Part shown: piece by piece, positions 29,086 to 38,684 of the stretch
How positions within the stretch are numbered: the first letter of the stretch is position 1
Layout of the letters: each line of letters opens with the position of its first letter
NCBI GenBank assembly: GCA_963784995.1
Contig: CAWATZ010000012.1
Coordinates: forward strand, 496,001-560,000
Length of the DNA: 64,000 bases
Direction: 5' to 3'
From: CAWATZ01 sp963784995
GTDB lineage: Bacteria; Planctomycetota; Planctomycetia; Gemmatales; Gemmataceae
Notes under the pieces: generated by a model
What the model was told of the DNA's origin: nothing
The model's database searches: none
Seen by the model: the letters and a program-made list of their open reading frames with translations, nothing else
Made by a program: the position numbers and the translations under genes

Positions 29086-30195
29086 ATGTCCATCACCTTC
29101 GATCTGCTCCACACCGACGGGTCCGCCCGGTGCGGCCGGATGCAGACGCCGCACGGCGTCGTCGAAACCCCGGTGTTCATGCCCGTGGGCACCCAGGCTA
29201 CCGTCAAGGGGTTGACCCCCCAGCAGGTCCGGGAAGCGGGCACGACCATTCTCCTCGGCAACACCTATCACCTGACGCTGCGACCCGGCGACGAGGTGAT
29301 CGCCGAGCTGGGTGGATTGCATCGCTTCATGAACTGGTCGGGGCCGATCCTCACAGACAGCGGCGGCTTCCAGATCTACAGCCTGGCACCGATGCGCCAG
29401 ATCGACGACCGGGCCGCCCTGTTCCGTTCGCACGTCGATGGGGCCCTGCTGGAGCTGACGCCCGAGAAGGCCGTCGCCATCCAGGAAAACCTCGGCTCCG
29501 ACATCGTCACGTGCCTGGACGAATGTCCCCCGGCGGGGACGCCGGCCGATTACCTCCAGGTAGCGGTCCGGCGTACAATTCACTGGGCCCAGCGCTGCCG
29601 GGACGTCCAGCGCCGGGCGGACCAGGCGCTGTTTGCCATCGTCCAGGGCGGGCTGGACCTGAACCTGCGGGCGGAGTGTGCTCGGGCCCTGACGGCGCTG
29701 GATTTTCCCGGCTATGCCCTGGGCGGCTTCAGCGTCGGCGAGACGATGGAGCAGATGACCGCCGCCCTGGGACCGACGGCCGAGCTGCTGCCGGCCAGCA
29801 AGCCGCGCTACCTGATGGGGGTGGGCCGGCCGGAGGACCTGCTGGCGGCGGTGGCCTGCGGCATCGACATGTTCGACTGCGTGATGCCGACGCGCAATGG
29901 CCGCAACGCCCTGGCGTTCACCGACCAGGGACCGGTGCGGATGCGAAACAGCTGCCACAAGCGAGATCCGGCGCCGCTGGAGTCCGATTGCCCTTGCTAT
30001 ACGTGCCGGAACTTCAGCCGGGCGTACCTGCATCACCTGTTCGGGGTGGAGGAGATGCTGGGACCGACCCTGCTGTCGCTGCACAACGTGGCCTATTACT
30101 GCCGGCTGATGGCGCACACCCGGCAGGCGATTGCGGACAGGCGCTTTGAGGAGTTCCGGGCAGTCTGTCTTGCCCGCTGGGGCGGGTCTGCTTAA
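29086..30195 (+). CDS. tgt: tRNA-guanine transglycosylase
   Basis: 369 residues from ATG 29086 (MSITFDLLHTDGSARCGRM). Swaps guanine at position 34 of Asn, Asp, His and Tyr tRNAs for preQ1 on the way to queuosine. Visible: MPVGTQATVKGL, GNTYHLTLRPG, LTDSGGFQIYSL (catalytic Asp), ALGGFSVGE, FDCVMPTRNGRNALAFT (nucleophile Asp), and the zinc site CPCYTC...YLHHL. Length is typical. It leads into yajC and secDF, a gene order found in many bacteria. Confidence 0.96.
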   Translation: MSITFDLLHTDGSARCGRMQTPHGVVETPVFMPVGTQATVKGLTPQQVREAGTTILLGNTYHLTLRPGDEVIAELGGLHRFMNWSGPILTDSGGFQIYSLAPMRQIDDRAALFRSHVDGALLELTPEKAVAIQENLGSDIVTCLDECPPAGTPADYLQVAVRRTIHWAQRCRDVQRRADQALFAIVQGGLDLNLRAECARALTALDFPGYALGGFSVGETMEQMTAALGPTAELLPASKPRYLMGVGRPEDLLAAVACGIDMFDCVMPTRNGRNALAFTDQGPVRMRNSCHKRDPAPLESDCPCYTCRNFSRAYLHHLFGVEEMLGPTLLSLHNVAYYCRLMAHTRQAIADRRFEEFRAVCLARWGGSA

Positions 30196-30306
30196 GATAC
30201 TCACTTTGCTTTACCATCGGAAACATCCCGGTTATCAGGGACGAGGTCGAATTGCTTGATGACAGTCACGGGTTGTTGTTCCTTGGTCAACCAGCGAGGT
30301 GCTCCG

Positions 30307-30723
30307 ATGTTTCAGACAATCTTGATGCTTGCCGACGCGCAGGCCCAGAATCCGGCTGCCGGCCAGCAGACCAGCCCCGGCTTTGGCAGCGACATCTTGC
30401 TGATGCTCGTGCCGATGGCCCTGCTGTTCTATTTCCTGATCCTGCGTCCCGACTTCAAACGCCAGAAGGAACAGCAATCGATGCAGTCCGGCCTGAAGAA
30501 GGGCGACAAGGTGCTGACCATCGCCGGCATCTACGGCACCGTGATTGCCGTCAGCGACACCGAGGACGAGGTCACCGTCAAGATCGATGACAACGTCCGC
30601 GTCAAGATGATCAAAGGCAGCATCAGCCGCAACCTGAGCAACGAGGAAGCTGCGAAGGAAGCCCAGAACAAGGGCAAACCCAGCAGCCAGGCGATCACCA
30701 CCGAGCCGGCTGCCAAGACGTGA
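30307..30723 (+). CDS. yajC: Preprotein translocase subunit YajC
   Basis: 138 residues from the ATG at 30307, with GAGGT 6 bases upstream. One membrane span (ILLMLVPMALLFYFLILRP) is followed by the YajC cytoplasmic domain QKEQQSMQSGLKKGDKVLT, GGIYGTV-like IAGIYGTVIAV and VKIDDNVRVKMIKGSI. A short Gln/Ala-rich N-terminal tail precedes the span. It associates with SecDF in the inner membrane. secDF follows 33 bases later on the same strand. Confidence 0.95.
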   Translation: MFQTILMLADAQAQNPAAGQQTSPGFGSDILLMLVPMALLFYFLILRPDFKRQKEQQSMQSGLKKGDKVLTIAGIYGTVIAVSDTEDEVTVKIDDNVRVKMIKGSISRNLSNEEAAKEAQNKGKPSSQAITTEPAAKT

Positions 30724-30756
30724 GAATACCGATTCCCCTTGATCGAGAGTGAAGTG

Positions 30757-33700
30757 ATGAGGAAGTTTACCTCGCGCATCGTCATCTGCCTGGTGCCCTT
30801 GCTGATTGCCGGCTGGATTGTCGGCTGGTCCTTCTGGGACTACGTCCACGGCAAGGGCGGTTTCAAGCTCGGCGTGGACCTCGTGGGCGGGACCATCCTG
30901 ATCTACGAGGTGGACCTGGACAAATTGCCCAACGGCAAGCTCCCGGTCGACTGGAACCCCCAGGAGGTGGCCCGCCGGCTCAAGTCGCGCATCGATCCGG
31001 GTGACCTCTACAACATCACCATCCGCGTTGCCAGCAATACGCGCTTCGAGATCATTTTGCCGACCGGCGGCTATTACCAGCGCGAAGCCCAGGAAAAGGC
31101 CTGGAAGAAGGTCATCGAGGGCGTCGAGGAGTTCAACAAGGGCGAATACAAGATGGCGCGGTACGTGGTGCCGGTCGGCCGGACCATCGAGCTGCTGGCG
31201 GCCATCAACGCCCAGTACCCCAGGAGGCCGGTGGACCACTACGTCGTTGATCTTGCCGACGGGAACCACTACGTCGTTCCCGTCGGCAAGACCAACGAAC
31301 TGCTGGCCGCCATCAACACCGGCTACTCCGACGAGCAAGTGAAAACGGTCGAGGAGTGGATCAAGTCGGAGTGGACCGACAAGGCCGAGGGCAAGAACGA
31401 GGAGGAGCAAACCAAGCTCTGGGACGAACTGCTCCGGAAGGCGGAGAAGAAGTACCCACCGGTCCAGGAGTGGATCAAGGCGGAATACACCGACAAGACC
31501 AAGGGCAAGAACGACGCGGAGAAGACCAAGCTCTGGGACGAACTGCTCAAGCAGGCGGACAAGGAATTCCCCCTGAGGACGTACGTCGTTGGCCAGGGAC
31601 AAGATGGGGAACTGGCAACTCTGATCCTGCAGCAGCATCCCACCGCGAACCTGTACCAGGTTCGCCGGCTGGTGACCCTGCTGGAGCAAAACCCCAACGT
31701 CTCGGAAGAGACCCTGCAAAAGGAAGTGGAGGAGGGCGGGCAAGGAACGGTGCGGCAGAGCAAGGTGCGGCGCGGCATCAGCATGACCACCGAACAGGTC
31801 CAGGCGCTCAAGGAGCTGATCGCCTCGCAAGGCAGCCTGGAGTTCGTCATCCTGGCCAACAACACCAACGACAAGGAGGCCATGGACGCGGTCCAGACCT
31901 TTTTCAAGAAGGTCAAGGATTCTCCCGAGCTGCAAAAGTACCTGGGCGAACTGGCCCTGCAAGGGAAGCCGCCGCCCATCACGGTGGACAACAACGGCCG
32001 GCCGGACGACCCGGTGTTCGACACGCCGCTGGGCAAGTACCGCTATCGCTGGATCGAGATGGGCCGGAACTACCGCTCGGAGAATGGCTTTGCCAACCCG
32101 CGAGACCCGAAGACCGATGCCTTGCTCAAGCCGCCGCCAGAAAAGGGGGAGCCCGACTACGACGTCCGGCTCAAGGAGTGGAACGCCGACGAGCGCAACA
32201 AGAAACTCTGGAACGCCGTGGTGGACAACTCCAGTCGGGACAACCCCAGCCGGTTGTGGAAGCTGGCCGCTGGATACCGCGAGCGGGGCGAGCTGATGAT
32301 GTATCCGCAGGACGGCCGCGGCACCTGGATGTACAGCCGCCGCGACCAGAACGTCCGGCCCACGGAGAAGGATCGCGACAAGGAATTCGATTACTTCCTG
32401 CTCTGCCGGATGTCCGAGGAAGGCGTCCCGGCGATCACCGGCGAGGACGTGGCCAGCGCCCAGCCGGGATCGAATGAGGAAGTCATCTTTCACATGAAGC
32501 CCTACGCCGGCTCGCGCTTCCGGGACTTCACCAGCAAGAACAAGAGCCACCTGATGGCCATCGTGCTGGACAACTACATCGAGTCGTCCGCGAACATTGA
32601 GAGCGCCATCAGCACCGATGGCCGGATCACCGGCATGGGCTCGCCAGATCGGGTCGAGGCCACGGTCAAGGTGCTGCGTTCGGGTCCCTTGCAGGCCTCG
32701 CTCAAATCGGTGCCGGTCAGCGAGAACACCCTGGGCCCGACCCTGGGCGCGGACACCGTCCGCTGGGGCTTTATCTCGGTGGTGGCCGCCTTCGGGGCCG
32801 TGCTGATCTTCATGCTGTTCTACTATCGCTTTGCCGGCGTGGTGGCCTGCGTGGCGCTGCTGGCCAACCTGCTGCTGACGGTGGCCTTCATGGTGGCCAT
32901 CGACGCCACCTTCACCTTGCCCGGCCTGGCCGGCCTGGTGCTGATGCTGGGCATGGCCGTGGATGCCAACGTGCTGATCTACGAGCGGCTGCGCGAGGAG
33001 CGCGAACGCGGCGCGACCATTGCCCAGTCCCTGCGCAACGGCTACGAGCATGCTTTCCCGACGATCATCGACACCCACCTGAGCAGCATCTTCACCGCCA
33101 TCGTGCTGTACGTGGTGGGCAACGATCAGCTCAAGGGCTTCGGCATCAGCTTGACGGTGGGTCTGATCATCAGCCTGTTCACGTCGCTGTACATGACGCG
33201 GACGATGTTCGACTTCTGGCTGGCCAAGGGCTGGCTGCACAAGCTGTCGATGGCCAGCTTCAAGCACTGGCCGGGCCTGCGGGTCGTCTTTGGTCGGGAC
33301 ATCAACTTCATGTCCATCCGCTACCAGGTGTTCGCGGCCACGGCCATCATCACCGTGCTGGGCGCCATCCTGTTCATCTACCGGCTGGACCGGGGCGGTC
33401 TGAACATCGACTTCATGGGCGGCATCGCCTACAGTGCCGAGCTGACCAAACCGCTCGGTCTGAAAGACCTCCGCGAGTTGCTGGACCGGGACAAGACCGG
33501 CCTGGAGGGGTTGACGGTCGAACAGACCTTCGCGACCGGCTTTACCGATCCGGAGCACCCCGATCGCAGCCGGCTGTTCACGGTCCGGGCCGAGACGCCG
33601 GCGGAGTACCGCGACAAGCCCAACGACTATCTGAAGAAGGTCCAGCAGATCATCTACGAGGCCCTGAACGTCAAGAGCGGAGAGGAACTGCTCAAGACCA

Positions 33701-34647
33701 TTGATCTGTCCGAGTACCAGATCATGCCGGACCATCGCGAAGTCTACATGAGTTTTGTCGATCCCAAGACCAGGGAACCGGTCTTTGCATCGCGGTCCCA
33801 GGTGAGCATGCTGCTGAACCAGGAGTTGCGCAGCCCGAGTGTGCGACTGGAGGCGCTGGCCCAGCAGATGAGCGTGACCGGCCTGGGCCGGGAAGAGGAA
33901 AGCCGCTTCCAGTGGTTGAAGCTGACCTTCCCGATCGCAGTCAAGGACACGGAACTGTCCAAGCTGGAAGCGGCTCTGCGGGCGACCCAGAAGGCGTTCC
34001 ACGACTCGCCGCAGCCGGAACGGCTGGAGACGTTCGACAGCCAGCTGGCCGCCGATACGCAGACAAGGGCCCTGCTGGCCATCGTGGCCAGCTGGTGCGC
34101 CACGCTGCTGTACCTGTGGTTCCGCTTCGGCAACTGGACCTTCGGCCTGGCCACGGTCATTTGCCTGATCCACGACCTGTTCTTCACCCTGGGCGTGATC
34201 GCCGCCTCGCATTACTTCTACAAGTATCTGCCCGGCGTCGCGACCTTGCCGTTCTTCCGGATCGAGGATTTCAAGATCGACCTGCCGGCGGTGGCCGCGT
34301 TGCTCACCCTGGTGGGCTACTCGGTGAACGACACCATTGTGGTCTTTGATCGGATTCGCGAGGTGCGGGGCAAGAACCCCAGCCTGACGCCGAAGATGAT
34401 CAACGACGCCATCAACCAGACACTGGGCCGGACGCTGCTGGCGTCGCTGACGGTGTTCCTGGTGGTGGTGGTGCTGTACTACTTTGGCGGCGAAGGGGTC
34501 CACCTGTTCGCCTTCGTGATGGTGGTCGGCGTGATCATCGGCACGCTCAGTTCGATCTACGTCGCCAGCCCGCTGCTGCTGCTGTTCGGCGAAGGCAAGA
34601 CCACCATGCCCGACCGGGCCCCGGCCAGGGCGACCGAAGCGAGGTGA
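30757..34647 (+). CDS. secDF: Fused protein translocase SecDF with expanded periplasmic domain
   Basis: 1,296 residues from ATG 30757 (MRKFTSRIVICLVPLL; GAGAG upstream); a TTG at 30739 is an alternative. SecD half: first span, a very long periplasmic region (about residues 40-650), then spans 2-6 with AGLVLMLGMAVDANVLIYERLREE. SecF half: IDFMGGIAYSAEL, a periplasmic domain, then spans with LVGYSVNDTIVVFDRIRE. It is the proton-driven motor that helps pull exported proteins through SecYEG. The SecD periplasmic part is far larger than the usual ~400 residues and holds two internal tandem duplications (38-residue units at 31351-31578 and 36-residue units at about 31162-31377). Confidence 0.95.
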   Translation: MRKFTSRIVICLVPLLIAGWIVGWSFWDYVHGKGGFKLGVDLVGGTILIYEVDLDKLPNGKLPVDWNPQEVARRLKSRIDPGDLYNITIRVASNTRFEIILPTGGYYQREAQEKAWKKVIEGVEEFNKGEYKMARYVVPVGRTIELLAAINAQYPRRPVDHYVVDLADGNHYVVPVGKTNELLAAINTGYSDEQVKTVEEWIKSEWTDKAEGKNEEEQTKLWDELLRKAEKKYPPVQEWIKAEYTDKTKGKNDAEKTKLWDELLKQADKEFPLRTYVVGQGQDGELATLILQQHPTANLYQVRRLVTLLEQNPNVSEETLQKEVEEGGQGTVRQSKVRRGISMTTEQVQALKELIASQGSLEFVILANNTNDKEAMDAVQTFFKKVKDSPELQKYLGELALQGKPPPITVDNNGRPDDPVFDTPLGKYRYRWIEMGRNYRSENGFANPRDPKTDALLKPPPEKGEPDYDVRLKEWNADERNKKLWNAVVDNSSRDNPSRLWKLAAGYRERGELMMYPQDGRGTWMYSRRDQNVRPTEKDRDKEFDYFLLCRMSEEGVPAITGEDVASAQPGSNEEVIFHMKPYAGSRFRDFTSKNKSHLMAIVLDNYIESSANIESAISTDGRITGMGSPDRVEATVKVLRSGPLQASLKSVPVSENTLGPTLGADTVRWGFISVVAAFGAVLIFMLFYYRFAGVVACVALLANLLLTVAFMVAIDATFTLPGLAGLVLMLGMAVDANVLIYERLREERERGATIAQSLRNGYEHAFPTIIDTHLSSIFTAIVLYVVGNDQLKGFGISLTVGLIISLFTSLYMTRTMFDFWLAKGWLHKLSMASFKHWPGLRVVFGRDINFMSIRYQVFAATAIITVLGAILFIYRLDRGGLNIDFMGGIAYSAELTKPLGLKDLRELLDRDKTGLEGLTVEQTFATGFTDPEHPDRSRLFTVRAETPAEYRDKPNDYLKKVQQIIYEALNVKSGEELLKTIDLSEYQIMPDHREVYMSFVDPKTREPVFASRSQVSMLLNQELRSPSVRLEALAQQMSVTGLGREEESRFQWLKLTFPIAVKDTELSKLEAALRATQKAFHDSPQPERLETFDSQLAADTQTRALLAIVASWCATLLYLWFRFGNWTFGLATVICLIHDLFFTLGVIAASHYFYKYLPGVATLPFFRIEDFKIDLPAVAALLTLVGYSVNDTIVVFDRIREVRGKNPSLTPKMINDAINQTLGRTLLASLTVFLVVVVLYYFGGEGVHLFAFVMVVGVIIGTLSSIYVASPLLLLFGEGKTTMPDRAPARATEAR

Positions 34648-34659
34648 GGGCGGTTCTTT

Positions 34660-34804
34660 CTCCCCTCTCCCCGCTGGGGAGAGGGGTTGGGGGTGAGGGG
34701 CAGTTTCCGATTTATCGTTTCGCGCTCAAGCGGCCCAGCGCGAAACGATAAATCAAAGCCAAACCCCTCACCCCCAACCCCTCTCCCCAGCGGGGAGAGG
34801 GGAG
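34660..34804. repeat. Nested double palindrome downstream of secDF
   Basis: Outer perfect 41-base arms at 34660-34700 and 34764-34804 (CTCCCCTCTCCCC...GAGGGG type) enclose a second perfect palindrome with 18-base arms at 34709-34726 and 34737-34754 (GATTTATCGTTTCGCGCT). The inner element recurs at 7820-7864; the outer arm recurs singly at 41719-41759. It lies between secDF and the universal stress gene. Confidence 0.9.
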
Positions 34805-34827
34805 TCTCCTGCCGAGGAGAACGCAGT

Positions 34828-35664
34828 ATGATCCGAACCATCCTGGTTGGTTTGGATGGCTCCCCCGACAGCGACGCCGCCGTCGCCTGGGGAATCCGCT
34901 GTTCTCGCCGCTCCGGCGCGGAGTTGGTCGGCCTGACCGTCGTCGATGAGCCCACCATCTGCAAGCCGGAGCCGCACGGGATCGGCTCGGACTCCTTCAA
35001 GCTCCATCGCGACCAGACGCGGCTCGAAGAGGCACGCTGCCGCGTTCGGGAGTTCCAGGAACAATTCGCCCGGGTGTGTACCACGGCCGGCGTCCCGTTT
35101 CGGACACTGGAGCGCGTGGGGCTGCCTGCCGAGGAAATCATCGCGGAGGGCGAGGACCTCGATTTGACCCTCCTGGGTCAGCAGACGCATTTCCAGTTTG
35201 CAACCCAATCCAGCCCGGACGGCACCCTGCACAAGGTGGCGCATCACAGTCATCGCCGCGTGGTGGCCGTGCCGCTTCAAATCAAGGAAGGCCGCCCCGT
35301 GGTGCTCGTCTATGATGCGACCCCGCCATCCGTCCGGGCCCTGGAGTCCTACCAGGCTTCCGGGCTGGACGAGGGGAAACCGGTTCGTGTCATCAGCATG
35401 GCCAGCAGCAAGGCGCTGGCGGAGCGGCACGCCGAGGAAGGAGCGAAGTTCCTCGAGTTCTATGGCATCGCGGCCCAGGCCTGCCCCTTACCCGCGTCGA
35501 TGGCGCCGGCCAGGCAGGTCCTCGAGCAGGTCAGGGAACTGGATGCGGGGATGCTGGTGATGGGCGTCCCGGAACACTCCGCGCTGTGGGAGTTCTTCTT
35601 CGGCTGCATCGTCGAGAGCCTTCTCGAGGAGAACGACCTTCCCGTCCTGTTCCTGCATGCATGA
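34828..35664 (+). CDS. Universal stress protein, two UspA domains
   Basis: 278 residues from ATG 34828, with GAGGAGA 7 bases upstream. The first UspA domain starts MIRTILVGLDGSPDSDAAVAW; the second begins around residue 150 (VVLVYDATPPSVRALES) and ends GCIVESLLEENDLPVLFLHA. The usual nucleotide motif GxxGSxxS is not clear in the first domain (LLGQQTHFQFATQ) and is only approximate in the second (MGVPEHSALWEFFFGCIVESLL), so ATP binding is doubtful. It converges on ftsK with 8 bases between stops. Tandem UspA proteins respond to starvation or oxidative stress in other bacteria. Confidence 0.88.
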   Translation: MIRTILVGLDGSPDSDAAVAWGIRCSRRSGAELVGLTVVDEPTICKPEPHGIGSDSFKLHRDQTRLEEARCRVREFQEQFARVCTTAGVPFRTLERVGLPAEEIIAEGEDLDLTLLGQQTHFQFATQSSPDGTLHKVAHHSHRRVVAVPLQIKEGRPVVLVYDATPPSVRALESYQASGLDEGKPVRVISMASSKALAERHAEEGAKFLEFYGIAAQACPLPASMAPARQVLEQVRELDAGMLVMGVPEHSALWEFFFGCIVESLLEENDLPVLFLHA

Positions 35665-35672
35665 GCGACGGC

Positions 35673-38038
35673 TCACTCCGCTCCCTTCATCCGGCCGCGC
35701 ATCGCGTTCCACTCCTCGGGGGTCATCAGCACCTCGCGGGCGTTGCTGCCGTTGTAGGACCCGACGATGCCGTCCTCGGCCATGAAATCGACCAGCCGGG
35801 CCGCCCGGCCGTAGCCGATGCCCAGGGCCCGCTGCAACAGCGACACGCTGCCCCGGCCCTCGCGGACGATGATGTCGATGGCGGACTCGTACAGCTCATC
35901 CCGCGAACGCAGCCGTTCCATCTCCCCGCCGGAACCGAACTCGGCTTCCTCGTTCTCCTCGCGGGTCTTGAGCTGCATCAACTCCGGCGCATAGCACGGT
36001 TCGCACTCGATGAAGCCGACGACCTTCTCGATCTCCGTCGGGCTGGCGTAGGTGCCCTGGGCCCGGACCAGGTCGCTGGTGCCCGGCGGCAGCACCAGCA
36101 TGTCGCCCCTGCCCAGCAGCTTGTCGGCGCCCATCTCGTCGAGGACCACCCGGCTGTCGGACTTGCTCACCACCTGGAAGCAGATCCGCGCGGGCAGGTT
36201 CGACTTGATCAGGCCGGTGACCACGTCCACGGTCGGCCTCTGCGTCGCCACGACCAGATGAATGCCCGCCGCCCGCGATTTCTGGGCCAGCCGGATGATG
36301 TGGCCCTCCACCTCTTTCTTCATCTGCATCATCAGGTCGGCCATCTCGTCGATCAGGATCACCATGTAGGGCAGGTGCAGCGGGATCTGCCGGCGCTCCT
36401 CGTCGTCCAGCGGTTGCAGCCGGCGGTAGATCTCGTCAGGGGTCAGCTCGTTGTAGCTGGCGAGGTTGCGCACGCCGGGCCCGGCTCAGCATCTCGTAGC
36501 GCTCCTCCATCTTGTCCACCGCCCACGCCAGGATCGCCTCGGCCTTTTTCATGTCGGTGACCACGGGGTGCATCAGGTGCGGCACCTTGCCGTAGTCGCT
36601 CATTTCCGCCATTTTCGGATCGATCATGATCATCTTGACCTCGTCCGGCCGGCGGGTGATGAGGATGCTGAGGATGATGGCGTTCATGCACACCGACTTG
36701 CCGGTGCCGGTGCTGCCGGCGATCAGCAGGTGCGGCATGTCGGCCAGGTCATAGACCAGCGGCCGGCCCTCGCTGTCCTTGCCCAAAAACAGCGGCAGCT
36801 TGCTCTTGGCGATCTTCTTGCTGGAGGCCAGAATGACATCCTTGAGCCGGACGTCGTCGCGTTTCTCGTTGGGGACCTCGATGCCGACGGTGTTCTTGCC
36901 GGGGATTGGCGCCACCATGCGGACGCTCGGCCACCTTGAGGTTCAGGGCCACGTCGTCGGCCAGGCTGGTGACCTTGTGGACGCGCAGGCCGGTCTGCAG
37001 GGCGATCTCGAACTGGGTCACGACCGGCCCGGTGTTGATGCCGACGACGCGGATGCTGATGCCGAAGTCGGCGAAGGTCTTCTCCAGCAGGGTGGCCCGC
37101 TCACGCAGGGCGCGATCCTGGTCGGTGTTGACAGTGGGCTGGCTATCCTCCAGCAAGTTCAGCGGCGGCAGTTCGTAATCGGCGAAGCGCTCCGCTTCCG
37201 ACTGCGGCGTCGGCGTCCGCAGCAGCGACCGGGCGAGGCGCGGTTCCCCAGACGGGAACGCCGGACTTTCGGGCTCGGAAAAGCCGGTCAGGCTATCGTG
37301 GTGAAAGATCGGGATGGAGGGAGGGCCAGCCGCTGCCGAGTCGAGTTGTGCCGATTCGACCGGATTTGTCGGATCAGCGGGCCCGGTGTCGGCGGTTCCC
37401 AGGACCAGGCTGTCCGTTTTCCCTGGAATAGAGCCCCGGGTGGAGCGCAGCGCAACCCGGGGGCGCCGGATGCAGCGCAGCGCAACCCGGGGAATCCGGC
37501 GGAGGAGCCAGAGAAAGGCAATTCCAGCGATCCGGCCGGCCCGGACCAGCAAGACGCCGCTGGTGAGAACAAGGCAGAGGGCGACGGCCGCGACGAGAAG
37601 CAGGGCTCTTTCCGTCGCCCGGAAATGGCTGTTGAGCGAGACAGACAGGAAAGCCCCCAGGGTCCCGCCGGGACCGATCAGCGGCTCGGGACCAAAGTGG
37701 AGTCGCCAGCGGTCAGCCAGGAGGGCGGTGGTCGGGACCAGCAGCACCCAGCCGGTCAGGCGCCGGGCCCAGGTCCAGTGCTGGCGGCGTGAGAACACTG
37801 TCAGCACCAGCACCAGCCAGGCGGCCAGCAGGACGTGGACGGACACGCCCAGCGTATCCAGGAGGACCTGGGCCACCCACGCCCCGGCCGGTCCCAGGAG
37901 GTTGCCGGGCCCGCTCGCGGCGGGGTAGCTGCTGGCCGGGCCACCGCTGTCCTGGCCGAGGACGCACAGGCAGAGCAGCAGCCCCGCCAGCAGCATCAGG
38001 CCGGCGAAGACGTCGTAAGGCAGGCGGCTCTCCGACAT
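35673..38038 (-). CDS. ftsK: DNA translocase FtsK/SpoIIIE (two frameshifts)
   Basis: About 788 residues from ATG 38038 (MSESRLPYDVFAGLMLLAG). Four membrane spans form the first 240 residues, then a low-complexity linker, the alpha domain (RATLLEKTFADFGISIRVV), and the RecA-like motor with Walker A GSTGTGKSVCMNA, Walker B YMVILIDEMADLMM and VATQRPTVDVVTG. The C-terminal gamma winged helix (YESAIDIIVREGRGSVSLLQ) reads KOPS-like polar sequences. Frame breaks: near 36933, and at the CCC run 36480-36482, where deleting one base gives SRAGVRNLASYNEL. It acts at the septum to clear DNA. The linker contains a translated palindromic repeat at 37434-37492. Confidence 0.9.
37434..37492. repeat. Two copies of a CCCGGGTTGCGCTGC repeat inside ftsK
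   Basis: GCAGCGCAACCCGGGG occurs at 37447-37462 and again at 37477-37492, with CCCCGGG at 37434-37440 making the first unit palindromic. It is translated as RVALRC/RVALRS in the linker after the membrane spans. Repeats of this kind are usually intergenic, so an insertion tolerated in a flexible linker is the simplest reading. Confidence 0.75.
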
Positions 38039-38099
38039 GAGGCAGACTCCAGGCAAGCAACGCAATCGGGGTTCATCTTTTCGCCATCGACACGGGACC

Positions 38100-38600
38100 A
38101 TGAGCGACTTGACCGAAACATCCCTTCCTGAGCCAGCTTTGCCGCTGCTGCACGTGGCCTTGCTGGAACCGGAGATCCCTCCCAACACGGGCAACGTCGC
38201 CCGGCTGTGTGCGGCCACCGGCACCCGGCTGCACCTGATCGGCCGGCTCGGCTTCCGCCTGGACGACCGCAATCTGAAGCGGGCCGGCTGCGACTACTGG
38301 CCGCTGGTGGACGTGCAACTGCACAAGACCTGGGAGGACTTCGAGACGCAATTCGCGGGTGCGCGGATCTTCGCTTTCAGCGCCCACGCGACCCGGCCCT
38401 ACACGGAGGTGGCCTACCAGCCGGGCGACGTGCTGCTGTTCGGCTCCGAATCAACCGGGTTGCCGGCCGCGCTGCGCGAGAAGTTCGCGGACCGTCTGCT
38501 GTGCCTGCCGATGCCGGGCGGGCGCGTGCGCAGCATCAACCTGGCCACGGCGGCGGGGATCGCCCTTTACGAGGCACTGAGACAACTGAGAGCGTGGTAG
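38100..38600 (+). CDS. trmL: tRNA (cytidine(34)-2'-O)-methyltransferase, SPOUT family
   Basis: 166 residues from ATG 38100 (MSDLTETSLPEPALPLLHVA). SpoU-type knotted methyltransferase using SAM. Motif 1 PEIPPNTGNVARLCAATG, motif 2 DVLLFGSESTGLPAALRE and motif 3 RSINLATAAGIALYEALRQL are all present, and the length matches TrmL, which modifies the wobble base of leucine tRNAs. It is divergent from ftsK with 61 bases between starts. The preceding 12 residues before the fold are slightly longer than in E. coli. Confidence 0.92.
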   Translation: MSDLTETSLPEPALPLLHVALLEPEIPPNTGNVARLCAATGTRLHLIGRLGFRLDDRNLKRAGCDYWPLVDVQLHKTWEDFETQFAGARIFAFSAHATRPYTEVAYQPGDVLLFGSESTGLPAALREKFADRLLCLPMPGGRVRSINLATAAGIALYEALRQLRAW

Positions 38601-38684
38601 GTGGAGTTCGCTGGCCGGCTGGCCGATAAACAGGGGTGCGTCCGAGTTTCCCCGTTTACCCGCCCGCTGGAGGCGTGCCCACCC

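Noticed and set aside
30235..34503. 1,422-codon open frame antisense to secDF
   Set aside because: It mirrors secDF codon by codon; the protein is rich in His, Gln and Val without any recognisable domain, as expected for the shadow of a high-GC gene.
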